DNA of 64,000 bases from FEN-1297 sp964498065 (GTDB taxonomy: Bacteria; Bacteroidota; Ignavibacteria; Ignavibacteriales; Ignavibacteriaceae). The stretch spans positions 53,586 to 117,585 of the forward strand of contig CAZCFZ010000002.1 of NCBI GenBank assembly GCA_964498065.1, read 5' to 3'. The notes under the pieces are model-generated. The model was not told the DNA's origin. It searched no databases and saw nothing but the letters and a program-made list of their open reading frames with translations. Shown piece by piece: positions 35,765 to 44,507 of the stretch. Both the position numbers and the translations under genes were made by a program. The first letter of the stretch is position 1. Each line of letters starts with the position of its first letter.

Positions 35765-37981
35765 TTATTTACCAGCATTTTCATCATCACCGGATTGTTG
35801 ATTTTTTAATTTTTCTAATTCGGCGGCGTGTTCTTCAGCCATTTCTTCTTCTGTAAGATACCCTTTAATCCATGATGTATTCATTGGATATATTTCAGGA
35901 TTGAATATTACAAAGTAAAAGTGCCAAACAATTATTGCTAACGTTGCCAGCCAGGCTTCATAGTAATGTATTGTTCTTGCAATTTGCCATCCCAAAAGTG
36001 TAAATATATCTATGAAAGTATTGTTAAACCACATTATAGTCCCGGTTACTGTCATCACTATTGTACCCCACACTAAGGCCCAATATTCAGCTTTTTCTAC
36101 ATAACTGAAACGTTCTAATTTAGGTTTAACCTTTGACATCCCAAGATTAAACTTTGCTACATCAAGAGCATCCGAGAGATCTTTCCTTTTGGGTAATAAA
36201 TCTTTTATTAATTGCCTGCCTCTTGTTGTAAATGAAACATAATAGATATGATACAAACTTGTAAATACTAAAATAACAGCAGCAATTCTATGAAGTATGC
36301 TTCTATACACGAAAGCATTTTCACTTAAATCTCTTATATGCGATACCCACCAGGAATTTGGGAATTGAAGCATAAAACCTGTAATTACAAGGATAATAAA
36401 ACTAATTGCCAGCAGAATATGCTGAACCCTCTCATTAACATTCATTCTTAAATAAAGAGAATGACTATGTCTCTCTTCTGCTATCATGCCCATTTGTTTG
36501 AGCTTTTTAATTTTTGCCTTCTTTACGAAGTCAAAAATATTATGCAGCAGCATCATGCCTACAATAGAGACAATTAGAATTATATACATTAAGGCAATCC
36601 AATATAATATCGGCTCTTCTTTTTTATTGGCTGAAGAAGCATGGATATTGCCGATGGCAAATTTTTCATTTGCACCCGGATGGCATTTACCGCAAGTCTT
36701 GGATAGGTTACCTTTATAAACACTTGATCTCGGATCGCTGGGAGGTAAAATTAAATGGGCTCTATGGCAACTAGCGCAGTTTGCAACAGTAGTTGCACCT
36801 CCTTGTAATGCTAGTCCGTGATAACTGTCTTTAAACGTTTGCCATCTGTTCGGATTAAGACCATATTTTTTTGATAAAGTCACAGAAGCATGGCATTTTG
36901 AACATACTTCTCGTGATAAATTTGCATATGAAGTAGGAGCTTTTGGATTACTAGGTTTCAAAATATTATGCTCGCCGTGACAGTTGGTACAAACCGGAGC
37001 ATCGGTACTTCCTTTTTGCAACGCAGCAATGCCGTGAATACTTTCTTTGTATTCTTCCTCAATTTTCGGATGGCACTGACCGCACGTATTCGGAATATTT
37101 AACCTGTTGACGGTTGAAGTAGGATCGCTTGGTCCTTTTACCATATGAGCGGTATGACAATTTACGCAGTTGGCCGCCTTTGCGTTTCCTGCGGCCAAAG
37201 CCTTGCCGTGAACACTCTGCTCATAAGAACTGATGAATCCTGCCGAAGGAGAAGTCCTTGCCCGTATTTCCGGATTATCTAAATGGCACGACAAACAGAG
37301 TTTTTCCTGTGCAAGCTTCAGCTTGTCCGTATCTTTAACTCCGGATATGGATATGATCGGATTTTTATGGCAAGTAATGCAGTTCGGCGCACCTTTAACG
37401 CCTTCTCTTAATCCATCTGCATGTGCAGAAGTTAAAAATTCTTTCTTTTTCTCCTGATGACAACTTCCGCAGGCGTTAACAATATTCGTCTTATAAAACT
37501 TTGAACCGGGTACTTTAGGTGATATTATATCATGAGTACCATGACATCCTTTACAATTAACATCCTTTGTTCCGTCAACACCGTTAGCCTTCAGCATTTG
37601 CGGGTGAAAAGGATGCAACACCGCTGCATCTTTATGGCATGATTCACAATTTATCGGCTGTATATTTTTCTTATGAGGAATATTATTAATATCAAAGCCG
37701 ACATGGCAGGCAATACACTGAAGTTTTCCGTGTGCCGAATGTGCAAATACTTTAGCATTAACAAACAAGGAAACCGTCTTATTATTTTTCTGCATTGTTA
37801 ACGTACTATCACTATGGCACATTAGGCAATCATCATTAGATTGAGCACTAAGTTTAATCGAAGTTACCAATACAAGAAAGGAAGTCATTAATATGACTAG
37901 GATATCATTTCTTTTTAGGAGTGATAATAACGGATTAGATTTATATTTTTTTCTTACCATTTGCGAATTGAAAACTAACAT
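35765..37981 (-). CDS. 13-heme cytochrome c fused to a b561-type membrane domain
   Basis: A 738-residue fusion. A signal segment (about 26-46, ending KLSAQ) precedes thirteen CXXCH sites (CLMCH at 52 to CGKCHP near 440). A helix follows near 460, then a b-type cytochrome domain with four more helices and His residues in NVNERVQHILLAISF, YRSILHRIAAVILVFTSLYHIYY and WHFYFVIFNPEIYPMN. The overall plan, multiheme c plus b-type domain in one chain, resembles CbcL of Geobacter (which has fewer hemes), an inner membrane quinol oxidase for extracellular electron transfer; orthology is not shown. AGG precedes the ATG at 37981. First large gene of the cytochrome cluster. Confidence 0.9.
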   Translation of the reverse strand: MLVFNSQMVRKKYKSNPLLSLLKRNDILVILMTSFLVLVTSIKLSAQSNDDCLMCHSDSTLTMQKNNKTVSLFVNAKVFAHSAHGKLQCIACHVGFDINNIPHKKNIQPINCESCHKDAAVLHPFHPQMLKANGVDGTKDVNCKGCHGTHDIISPKVPGSKFYKTNIVNACGSCHQEKKKEFLTSAHADGLREGVKGAPNCITCHKNPIISISGVKDTDKLKLAQEKLCLSCHLDNPEIRARTSPSAGFISSYEQSVHGKALAAGNAKAANCVNCHTAHMVKGPSDPTSTVNRLNIPNTCGQCHPKIEEEYKESIHGIAALQKGSTDAPVCTNCHGEHNILKPSNPKAPTSYANLSREVCSKCHASVTLSKKYGLNPNRWQTFKDSYHGLALQGGATTVANCASCHRAHLILPPSDPRSSVYKGNLSKTCGKCHPGANEKFAIGNIHASSANKKEEPILYWIALMYIILIVSIVGMMLLHNIFDFVKKAKIKKLKQMGMIAEERHSHSLYLRMNVNERVQHILLAISFIILVITGFMLQFPNSWWVSHIRDLSENAFVYRSILHRIAAVILVFTSLYHIYYVSFTTRGRQLIKDLLPKRKDLSDALDVAKFNLGMSKVKPKLERFSYVEKAEYWALVWGTIVMTVTGTIMWFNNTFIDIFTLLGWQIARTIHYYEAWLATLAIIVWHFYFVIFNPEIYPMNTSWIKGYLTEEEMAEEHAAELEKLKNQQSGDDENAGK

Positions 37982-38235
37982 GACTGCCTACCTGCAATTT
38001 CAAATATTTCTGTAAAAGCGACATATCTGGATTTTATCTTAAATGGCAGTGACTGTAACCAATTTTTAAAAGTCGTACTCCATTTCTTAATTTTTTTTGG
38101 TCCAGATCGGATCATTATTTTTTTAATTAATAAAATTGTCTTTCAGAATAATAATTACGGATTACTAAATTTGTTTTACATTAAATTAAAGTGAAACCCA
38201 TTTTTATTATTGTCTTTAGAAAGATTCTTTAACTT
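37982..38235. other. leader region of the cytochrome cluster
   Basis: 254 bp between the 24-residue peptide gene and the 13-heme cytochrome gene, both on the minus strand. A 46-codon frame (38115 down to 37975, minus) is open and its stop overlaps the cytochrome start, but it lacks a ribosome site, so I do not call it a gene. Confidence 0.4.
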
Positions 38236-38310
38236 TTATATTGTAAAAGCAAAACCAAACATTGCAACAATAAAGAATACAAAAAGTAAGTACATTATTA
38301 TATTTTTCAT
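38236..38310 (-). CDS. 24-residue single-helix membrane peptide
   Basis: A very short frame with a good ribosome site (AGGA six bases before ATG). The peptide is MKNIIMY followed by an uninterrupted hydrophobic stretch with LLFVFFIVAMFGFAF and ends TI. It is one membrane helix with a basic N-terminus, so N-in orientation, much like small subunits of respiratory complexes (for example CydX or CcoQ/CcoS-size proteins). It is the nearest gene upstream of the multiheme cluster, on the same strand. I do not recognise a family. Confidence 0.5.
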   Translation of the reverse strand: MKNIIMYLLFVFFIVAMFGFAFTI

Positions 38311-38773
38311 TTGCTATCCTCTTAAATATTACTTTACCTTAACATATATTTCAAGATGTAGTATTGCGTTAATTAAACAAAAATTCTTTTATTAAATTCA
38401 AAAAGAACAATATAACGCCGAAAATTTCACGTACAACAAAAACAAAGAATATGCCGTAATTATTATATTGAAAAGGAAGAATAAAACGCAATTATTGCCA
38501 AAAATATCCACATCTGAGAAATTGAAATAAAATGCATTCTCATTATTGGGAGAAATAAAATTAAACTGTTGATATCGGCAACAATTCTTTAAAAGGAAAT
38601 AAAAAACTCAATTTTTATTAAAAATTTAAGCCAAATTTATTTTAGGGGATCTAGAATAATAGTTGCAGATAATAACGTTTACTTAAAATCTGCGATCATT
38701 AAACACAACTTATCAATTACAGGAAGAGTATTTCAAATATTATAAATCTAATTTCCCTCTATTCTTTACTTTG
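38311..38773. other. AT-rich intergenic region, no gene seen
   Basis: 463 bp between the end of the PLP enzyme gene and the small membrane peptide gene, both minus strand. It should contain the promoter for the cytochrome cluster. No terminator, RNA or repeat stands out. Confidence 0.4.
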
Positions 38774-40252
38774 TTAATTCCCGCTTAAGTCAAACCAGTT
38801 TTTTATTTTTTCTAATTCTTCGTTTGGATGAAGTATATTAATGAATTCATTTTTAGAAGGGGCATAATCATAATCTTTTTCCCAAATCGAAATATTTTTA
38901 ACAATTTGCTTAACAGAATCTATTATAAAATATAGTTCATCATTAGTCATCGTAGGATGAATAGACATTCTAACCCAGCCGGGTTTTTCGGATAAATCGC
39001 CGTGATCAATTTTTTCAGTAATATGTTTAGATTGAGATGGAGTCACATGTAACAAGTAATGACCGTATGTTCCGGCACAAGAACACCCTCCCCTTACCTG
39101 TACGCCGAAACGATCATTTAATAATTTAACTATTAGGTTATAATGAATCTTATCTACATAAAATGAAATTGCACCTAATCTATTCTCAATATTTTCGGCT
39201 AGAATATGAAGTCCGTTAATTTTATGAAGCTCTTGAAGTGCAATTTTAACCAGTTCTTCTTCTCTCTTTTCAATAAATTCAATCCCCATCTCTTCTTTTA
39301 ATTTTATGCAAAGCGCCGCTTTAATAGTCTGTAAAAATGCCGGAGTTCCTCCGTCTTCACGCAGTTCTATATTTGAAACAAACTTGTGGTGGCCCCAGGG
39401 ATTTGTCCAGTCAACCGTACCGCCGCCGGGATTATCAGGCACTTGATTTTTATACAATTTGGAATCAAACACCATTACACCCGGTGTACCCGGTCCGCCT
39501 AAAAATTTATGGGGTGAAAAGAATACTGCATCAAGCTTTTCAAGCGAATCTTCAGGATGCATATTTATATCTGAATATGGAGCTGAACAAGCAAAGTCTA
39601 CAAAGCACAGACCGCCATTTTCATGCATTAATTTTGCCATTTTATGATAAGGCGTTCTGATTCCGGTTACGTTTGAACAAGCAGTAAACGATCCTATTTT
39701 TAACTTTCTGTTTTTATATTTTTTAAGTTTCTTATTAAAATCAACTAAATTTACCAAACCGTTTTCATCAGGTGAAATACTAACTACATCAGCGATGGTT
39801 TCCAGCCATGATGTATGATTTGAGTGGTGTTCCATATGGGTAATAAAAATTACCGGAGTTAATTCTTTAGGAAGTTTAAGATAATCTTTTAATTGTTCGG
39901 GAATTTTGAGACCTAAAATTCTTTGAAATTTATTGATAAGTGCGGTCATTCCGGAACCGGCTGTAATTATAACATCATCTTTGTTAGCATTCACATGTTT
40001 CTTAATCAAATCATGTGCATAATGATACGATAGAGTCATTGATGTTCCGGTTATGCTGGATTCCGAGTGAGTATTTCCGACAAGTGGCCCGAAAATTTCA
40101 ATCATTTGATTTTCTATTGGTGCATATAATCTTCCGCTGGCTATCCAATCGGCATATACTATTTTCTTTTTCCCGTATGGAGATTTAAAATACTCATTAT
40201 ATCCAATAGTGTTTTTTCTGAATGGTTCAAAATATTCTTCTAAGTTGAACAT
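38774..40252 (-). CDS. class V aminotransferase-fold PLP enzyme
   Basis: A 492-residue PLP-dependent enzyme. The cofactor Lys is Lys249 in SPHKFLGGPG; an upstream TAGSGMTALINKF block binds the phosphate and FVDFACSAPYS carries the Asp that holds the pyridine nitrogen. The C-terminal part has RGGCSCAGTYGHYLL, a Cys-rich loop at the place where cysteine desulfurases carry the reactive Cys. It is longer than IscS/SufS (about 400), so a desulfurase, selenocysteine lyase or isopenicillin epimerase-like role are all possible. Monocistronic. Confidence 0.82.
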   Translation of the reverse strand: MFNLEEYFEPFRKNTIGYNEYFKSPYGKKKIVYADWIASGRLYAPIENQMIEIFGPLVGNTHSESSITGTSMTLSYHYAHDLIKKHVNANKDDVIITAGSGMTALINKFQRILGLKIPEQLKDYLKLPKELTPVIFITHMEHHSNHTSWLETIADVVSISPDENGLVNLVDFNKKLKKYKNRKLKIGSFTACSNVTGIRTPYHKMAKLMHENGGLCFVDFACSAPYSDINMHPEDSLEKLDAVFFSPHKFLGGPGTPGVMVFDSKLYKNQVPDNPGGGTVDWTNPWGHHKFVSNIELREDGGTPAFLQTIKAALCIKLKEEMGIEFIEKREEELVKIALQELHKINGLHILAENIENRLGAISFYVDKIHYNLIVKLLNDRFGVQVRGGCSCAGTYGHYLLHVTPSQSKHITEKIDHGDLSEKPGWVRMSIHPTMTNDELYFIIDSVKQIVKNISIWEKDYDYAPSKNEFINILHPNEELEKIKNWFDLSGN

Positions 40253-40544
40253 TGCACAACCTAATTTATTAACAGTATTAACACTTTTAAAAAAAAATTA
40301 TATTTACTAAAATAATTATGTTTTCTCCGGGCATTTTCTTAATACCCAAAGAATATGAATTCTTAAATTTTTATTTGACAAAAAAAATCATTTAAATATT
40401 TAAATAAAATCAAGTATAATATTCCTAATAAATCACCGTAAAAATATCGGAATAATTGTATAAAATTCAAATTGAACTAAAGTTTTTAATTGATTCTTTT
40501 TTCTCTATCTTTGTTAAACTTTTTCATTAAAATCTACTTTGCAT

Positions 40545-41483
40545 ATGGGCTATATCATTGGAATTGATGGGGGAGGGACAAAGACTCACTGTATAATAAC
40601 CGGCATAAATGGGAAAAAATTATTTGAATGTTTCGGGAATGCTTCAAATTTTTTGGTTAGGGGAACAGAAGAAGTATCTCTTACAATTTACAATTTGGTT
40701 AATGAATGTAAAAATAATTTAAATATTAATTACGATGAAATAGAAGCTGTTCTAATAGGATCTACAGGTGCAGGAAGAATAGATGATGCGCAAAAATTAG
40801 AAAGTGATTTTAAAAATTATGCTAAAAGTAAGGGGATCCGGTTTAAACTTTTCCGTGTGGAAAGTGATGCACGTATAGCCTTGGAAGGAGCTTTTTCTGG
40901 AAAGCCGGGAAGTATTTTAATTGCAGGTACCGGCTCTATAATGTTTGGAAAAGACGGAAAAGGTAATATTCATAGAGTAGGCGGTTTTGGAAGATTTATA
41001 GGAGATGAAGGAAGCGGGTATGCTATCGGGAAAAAAGGATTAACTGCTGTTTCGAAAGAATTCGACGGAAGAGGCAAACATTCACTTGTAACCTCGTTAA
41101 TTGCGGAAAAATTCAAAATAGATTCTTCAGAAGTTTTAATAAATAAAATATACAAAAACAATTTTAATATTGCTTCTATTGCACCATCGGTATTTGCCGC
41201 AGCAGAAAAAGATGACGAGGCTGCATTAAAAATTATTGATGAAGAAACGAATGAGTTACTGCTCCATATTGAAACTATGTTAAGAAAGATTGAACTGCCA
41301 ATATTAGATGTAGTATTTATAGGCGGAATAATTACAAATGAAAATATATATTCAAAAATACTCCGTAATAAAATTAAAAATAAATTAGAAAAAGTTAATA
41401 TTAAAGAACCTGACTATCCGCCGGAAATGGGCGCTGTTTTAATGGCTCAAGAAATTCTTAAAGCATCTAAAGTTAAATTATAA
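40545..41483 (+). CDS. BadF/BadG-type ATPase, probable N-acetyl amino sugar kinase
   Basis: About 312 residues of the ASKHA fold. The phosphate-1 motif is GIDGGGTKTHCIITG at the N-terminus; adenosine/phosphate-2 blocks are ILIAGTGSIMFG and GRFIGDEGSGYAIG. These match the N-acetylglucosamine/N-acetylmuramic acid kinase group of the BadF/BcrA family. A TTG two codons earlier is open, but ATG 40545 gives the proper N-terminus. It lies upstream of an AmpG-like permease and a serine hydrolase, which suggests that it phosphorylates wall-derived GlcNAc or MurNAc. The substrate is inference from context. Confidence 0.82.
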   Translation: MGYIIGIDGGGTKTHCIITGINGKKLFECFGNASNFLVRGTEEVSLTIYNLVNECKNNLNINYDEIEAVLIGSTGAGRIDDAQKLESDFKNYAKSKGIRFKLFRVESDARIALEGAFSGKPGSILIAGTGSIMFGKDGKGNIHRVGGFGRFIGDEGSGYAIGKKGLTAVSKEFDGRGKHSLVTSLIAEKFKIDSSEVLINKIYKNNFNIASIAPSVFAAAEKDDEAALKIIDEETNELLLHIETMLRKIELPILDVVFIGGIITNENIYSKILRNKIKNKLEKVNIKEPDYPPEMGAVLMAQEILKASKVKL

Positions 41484-41511
41484 TTAATCTAAAATTATTC
41501 TAAACAATATT

Positions 41512-41545
41512 TTACCGGTTTTGTTGGAATATCAACCGGCTTTTC
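41512..41545 (+). terminator. possible terminator after sugar kinase gene
   Basis: CCGGTT (41515-41520) pairs with AACCGG (41534-41539), followed by CTTTTCTT. It may reduce read-through into the permease gene rather than end the operon. Confidence 0.45.
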
Positions 41546-41604
41546 TTAAGCTTAAAATTAAAGGAATGGAAAACAAATTATCTTAGACTTGGAGATTTAT
41601 AATT

Positions 41605-42885
41605 ATGATAAAAGATAAGCCCGCAAGCCGTAATCCGTGGGCATGGGTTCCAACGCTTTATTTTGCAGAAGGCGTGCCGTATGTTATTGTTAATATAGTT
41701 TCGGTTGCTTTCTACAAAAAAATGGGCATATCAAATACCGATATCGCACTTTTTACCAGTCTACTTTATCTACCGTGGGTTGTAAAACCTTTGTGGAGCC
41801 CTTCTGTCGATATGATAAAAACAAAACGTTTTTGGATCCTTATTATGCAGTTAGTCGTTGGACTTGGTCTTGTGGGATTAACAATTTATGCAACTTCATC
41901 CGATTTCTTTTTTATAACATTGTTATTCCTTTGTCTTGTTGCACTCAGTTCCGCAACTCACGATATAGCTGCTGACGGATTTTATATGATTGGCCTAAAT
42001 GAGAGGCAGCAGGCTTTCTTTGTAGGAATAAGAAGCACTTTTTATAGAATTGCAATGTGGACCGGACAAGGATTATTATTATTTATTGCCGGCTACTTGG
42101 AGGTAACAACGGGCAGTGTTCCATTATCATGGCAGTATACTTTCATTTTTATTACAATACTGTATCTTGCAATTTTTATTTATCATAATTTTCTTCTTCC
42201 TTACCCTAAAACAGATAAGCCTGCAGTTAGTGAAAAAGGACAATTTTCGGAATTTATAAAAATATTTAAATTATTTTTTAAGAAAGATAATATCGGCATC
42301 ACAATTACTTTTCTTCTTATCTACAGATTTGGTGAAGCGCAGCTTTTAAAACTCGCACAGCCGTTTTTTTTAGATCCCCGAAGCGCAGGCGGACTAGGCC
42401 TATCACTTGAAGAAATTGGTTTTGCTTATGGAACAATTGGTGTTATTTCATTGTTAATAGGAGGAATTCTCGGCGGAATTGTAGTTTCGAGAGACGGATT
42501 GGAAAAATGGATATGGTGGATGTTTGCCGCAATAAATATACCTCACTTGGTTTATATATTTCTTGCTTTCGTTCAGCCCGGCAACATTTTTATTATTACT
42601 TTGTGTATTGCCGGTGAACAATTTGGCTACGGATTTGGTTTTACCGCATATATGCTATATATGATTTATGTTTCACAAGGTGAATTTAAAACTTCCCACT
42701 TCGCAATCTGCACAGGTTTTATGGCTCTTAGTATGATGCTTCCTGGTGCAGTGAGTGGAATGATACAAGAATTTTTAGGCTATAAGCTTTTTTTTGTTTG
42801 GGTATTAATTACAATGATTCCGGGGTATTTTATTATAAAGGCGTTACCATTTGATCCTGATTTCGGCAAGAAAACCGGGGAGTGA
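41605..42885 (+). CDS. AmpG-like major facilitator permease
   Basis: A 426-residue transporter with about 12 helices. WVPTLYFAEGVPYVIVN at the start and FTSLLYLPWVVKPLWSP, with ATHDIAADGFYMIGL, are typical of AmpG and related PAT-family permeases that import anhydromuropeptides. GGAG lies 11 bases upstream of the ATG. It sits between an amino sugar kinase and a serine hydrolase gene, with only three bases to the latter, so peptidoglycan recycling is a reasonable job, but other substrates such as acetyl-CoA are known in the wider family. Confidence 0.83.
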   Translation: MIKDKPASRNPWAWVPTLYFAEGVPYVIVNIVSVAFYKKMGISNTDIALFTSLLYLPWVVKPLWSPSVDMIKTKRFWILIMQLVVGLGLVGLTIYATSSDFFFITLLFLCLVALSSATHDIAADGFYMIGLNERQQAFFVGIRSTFYRIAMWTGQGLLLFIAGYLEVTTGSVPLSWQYTFIFITILYLAIFIYHNFLLPYPKTDKPAVSEKGQFSEFIKIFKLFFKKDNIGITITFLLIYRFGEAQLLKLAQPFFLDPRSAGGLGLSLEEIGFAYGTIGVISLLIGGILGGIVVSRDGLEKWIWWMFAAINIPHLVYIFLAFVQPGNIFIITLCIAGEQFGYGFGFTAYMLYMIYVSQGEFKTSHFAICTGFMALSMMLPGAVSGMIQEFLGYKLFFVWVLITMIPGYFIIKALPFDPDFGKKTGE

Positions 42886-42888
42886 AAA

Positions 42889-44052
42889 ATGTTCAGATAT
42901 AATAAACTTTTAATTTCGTTTATCTCAGTTTTTCTTTTACTGCTTTTTCAAAATTCAACTTTATTAAAAAATAATAAAAGCAAATTCGATAACGTCGATA
43001 AAGTAATCGAATCAGCAATTGCCGATTCGGCATTTCCAGGTGCGGTTCTTCTTGTTCAGCAGAACGGAAAAATTTTATACGAAAAAGCATACGGACATTA
43101 TACATATGATACTTCATCCGGGCATATAAAATTAAATACCATGTATGATTTAGCATCATTAACCAAAGTAATTGCTACTACAACGGCTGCTATGATGTGT
43201 TATGACAGAGGATTATTTAAACTTGACGACAAAGTTGCAAAGTACCTGCCTAAGTTCGGGGTAAATGGAAAAGAAAATGTTACTATAAGAAATTTGCTGG
43301 TACACGACAGCGGTTTGCGGCCCGACATTCCTTCCTATAGAGCTTTCGATTCCGTAAAGAATAAAGCACAAGGCGTAATGAATGAAATTTACAATGATTC
43401 ATTAGTATACCCGACCGGCACAAAAATGGTTTATTCGGATTTAAATTTTATTTTAATGGGAAAAATAATTGAAAAAGTTACAGGTTTAAGGCTTGATAAA
43501 TTCTGCGAAAAATATATTTTCAAACCGCTTGGGATGAAAAATACGATGTTCAATCCTCCGGATTCTCTAGTCTATAGAATTGCACCTACTGAATATGATA
43601 ACTACTGGAGACACAGACAAATAAGAGGCACTGTGCACGATGAAACTTCTCAACTACTAGGCGGCGTTGCCGGTCATGCGGGATTGTTTTCCACTGCCGG
43701 CGATATTGCTAAATTGCTCCAAATGCTTTTGCAAAAAGGCGAATACCGCGGGAAAAGATATATAAAAGCATCAACTGTTGAAATGTTTGTAAAAAAACAA
43801 TCGGATCTCAGTACTAGAGCTTTGGGCTGGGATACAAAGTCTCCCGAACATTCGTCTGCCGGACATTTATTCAGTAATATTTCCTACGGACACACCGGGT
43901 TTACCGGTACTTCGGTTTGGACTGATCCCACAAGAAATTTATTTGTTGTCTTTTTAACAAACAGGGTTTATCCAACTAGAAAAAATAATAAAATACGTAA
44001 AGTACGTCCTAAAGTTCATGATGCGGTAATTAGAGCTATTGAAAAAAAATAA
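42889..44052 (+). CDS. serine hydrolase, class C beta-lactamase/penicillin-binding fold
   Basis: A 387-residue exported enzyme with a hydrophobic N-terminal helix. The catalytic SXXK is SLTK in LASLTKVIATTTAAM; the YXN-type motif is YSD in MVYSDLNF; the KTG-type motif is HTG in YGHTGFTGTS. This is the beta-lactamase-related family (AmpC/EstB/DD-peptidase). Variants with these triads act as DD-carboxypeptidases, esterases or beta-N-acetylhexosaminidase partners. It starts three bases after the permease stop with GGGGAG upstream, so the two are co-translated. A periplasmic role in muropeptide trimming is inferred. Confidence 0.85.
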   Translation: MFRYNKLLISFISVFLLLLFQNSTLLKNNKSKFDNVDKVIESAIADSAFPGAVLLVQQNGKILYEKAYGHYTYDTSSGHIKLNTMYDLASLTKVIATTTAAMMCYDRGLFKLDDKVAKYLPKFGVNGKENVTIRNLLVHDSGLRPDIPSYRAFDSVKNKAQGVMNEIYNDSLVYPTGTKMVYSDLNFILMGKIIEKVTGLRLDKFCEKYIFKPLGMKNTMFNPPDSLVYRIAPTEYDNYWRHRQIRGTVHDETSQLLGGVAGHAGLFSTAGDIAKLLQMLLQKGEYRGKRYIKASTVEMFVKKQSDLSTRALGWDTKSPEHSSAGHLFSNISYGHTGFTGTSVWTDPTRNLFVVFLTNRVYPTRKNNKIRKVRPKVHDAVIRAIEKK

Positions 44053-44157
44053 CTTCTCTTGCTGACATTATGTTGTATGGTTATGTGATATTAGTTTTAC
44101 TAGAAATTTCCTAAATTTCGTATGTACTTAAAATTTTTTATTTAAAAAATAAATTAT

Positions 44158-44355
44158 ATGCCTCTTCAAAGATCAAATAATAAAATGATTGCCGGAGTTT
44201 GCGGCGGTATTGCCGAATGGCTTGGGTGGGATCCGACAATAGTGCGGGTAGGCTATGTACTTTTATCAATTTTTAGTGCGGCATTTCCCGGTATTCTTGT
44301 CTATATAATCCTTTGGATCGTAATGCCCAAACCAGATTCAATTTCACAAGGGTAA
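44158..44355 (+). CDS. PspC domain membrane protein
   Basis: A 65-residue protein that is one PspC domain: NNKMIAGVCGGIAEWLG, then VRVGYVLLSIF and a second helix ending YIILWIVMPKP. In proteobacteria PspC takes part in sensing membrane stress with PspB and PspA; free-standing copies like this are common in Bacteroidota and their partner is unknown. It is a small gene between the hydrolase and cydA. Confidence 0.9.
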   Translation: MPLQRSNNKMIAGVCGGIAEWLGWDPTIVRVGYVLLSIFSAAFPGILVYIILWIVMPKPDSISQG

Positions 44356-44507
44356 AAACCGGGGATCAAAAAGTTCACACTATTTATTAACGGAAAAGTA
44401 TAAAACTTCTTTTTGTTTTCTTTCACACTTTCATTCTAATTAAAGCGAAGATGAATTATTTATTTATTAATTTTGTTTTGTAAATATGAAAATATTAGGA
44501 GATTGTT

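Noticed and set aside
37960..37981. Alternative ATG 37960 as start of the 13-heme fusion
   Set aside because: No ribosome site in front of it, whereas AGG lies at the right distance before 37981; the signal segment is included either way.
38210..38395. 61-codon frame on the plus strand upstream of the cytochrome cluster
   Set aside because: No ribosome site, AT-rich random-looking sequence, and it lies opposite the better supported 24-residue membrane peptide.
39337..39660. 107-codon frame on the plus strand inside the PLP enzyme gene
   Set aside because: Antisense shadow of a well-supported enzyme; composition is that of a mirrored coding frame.
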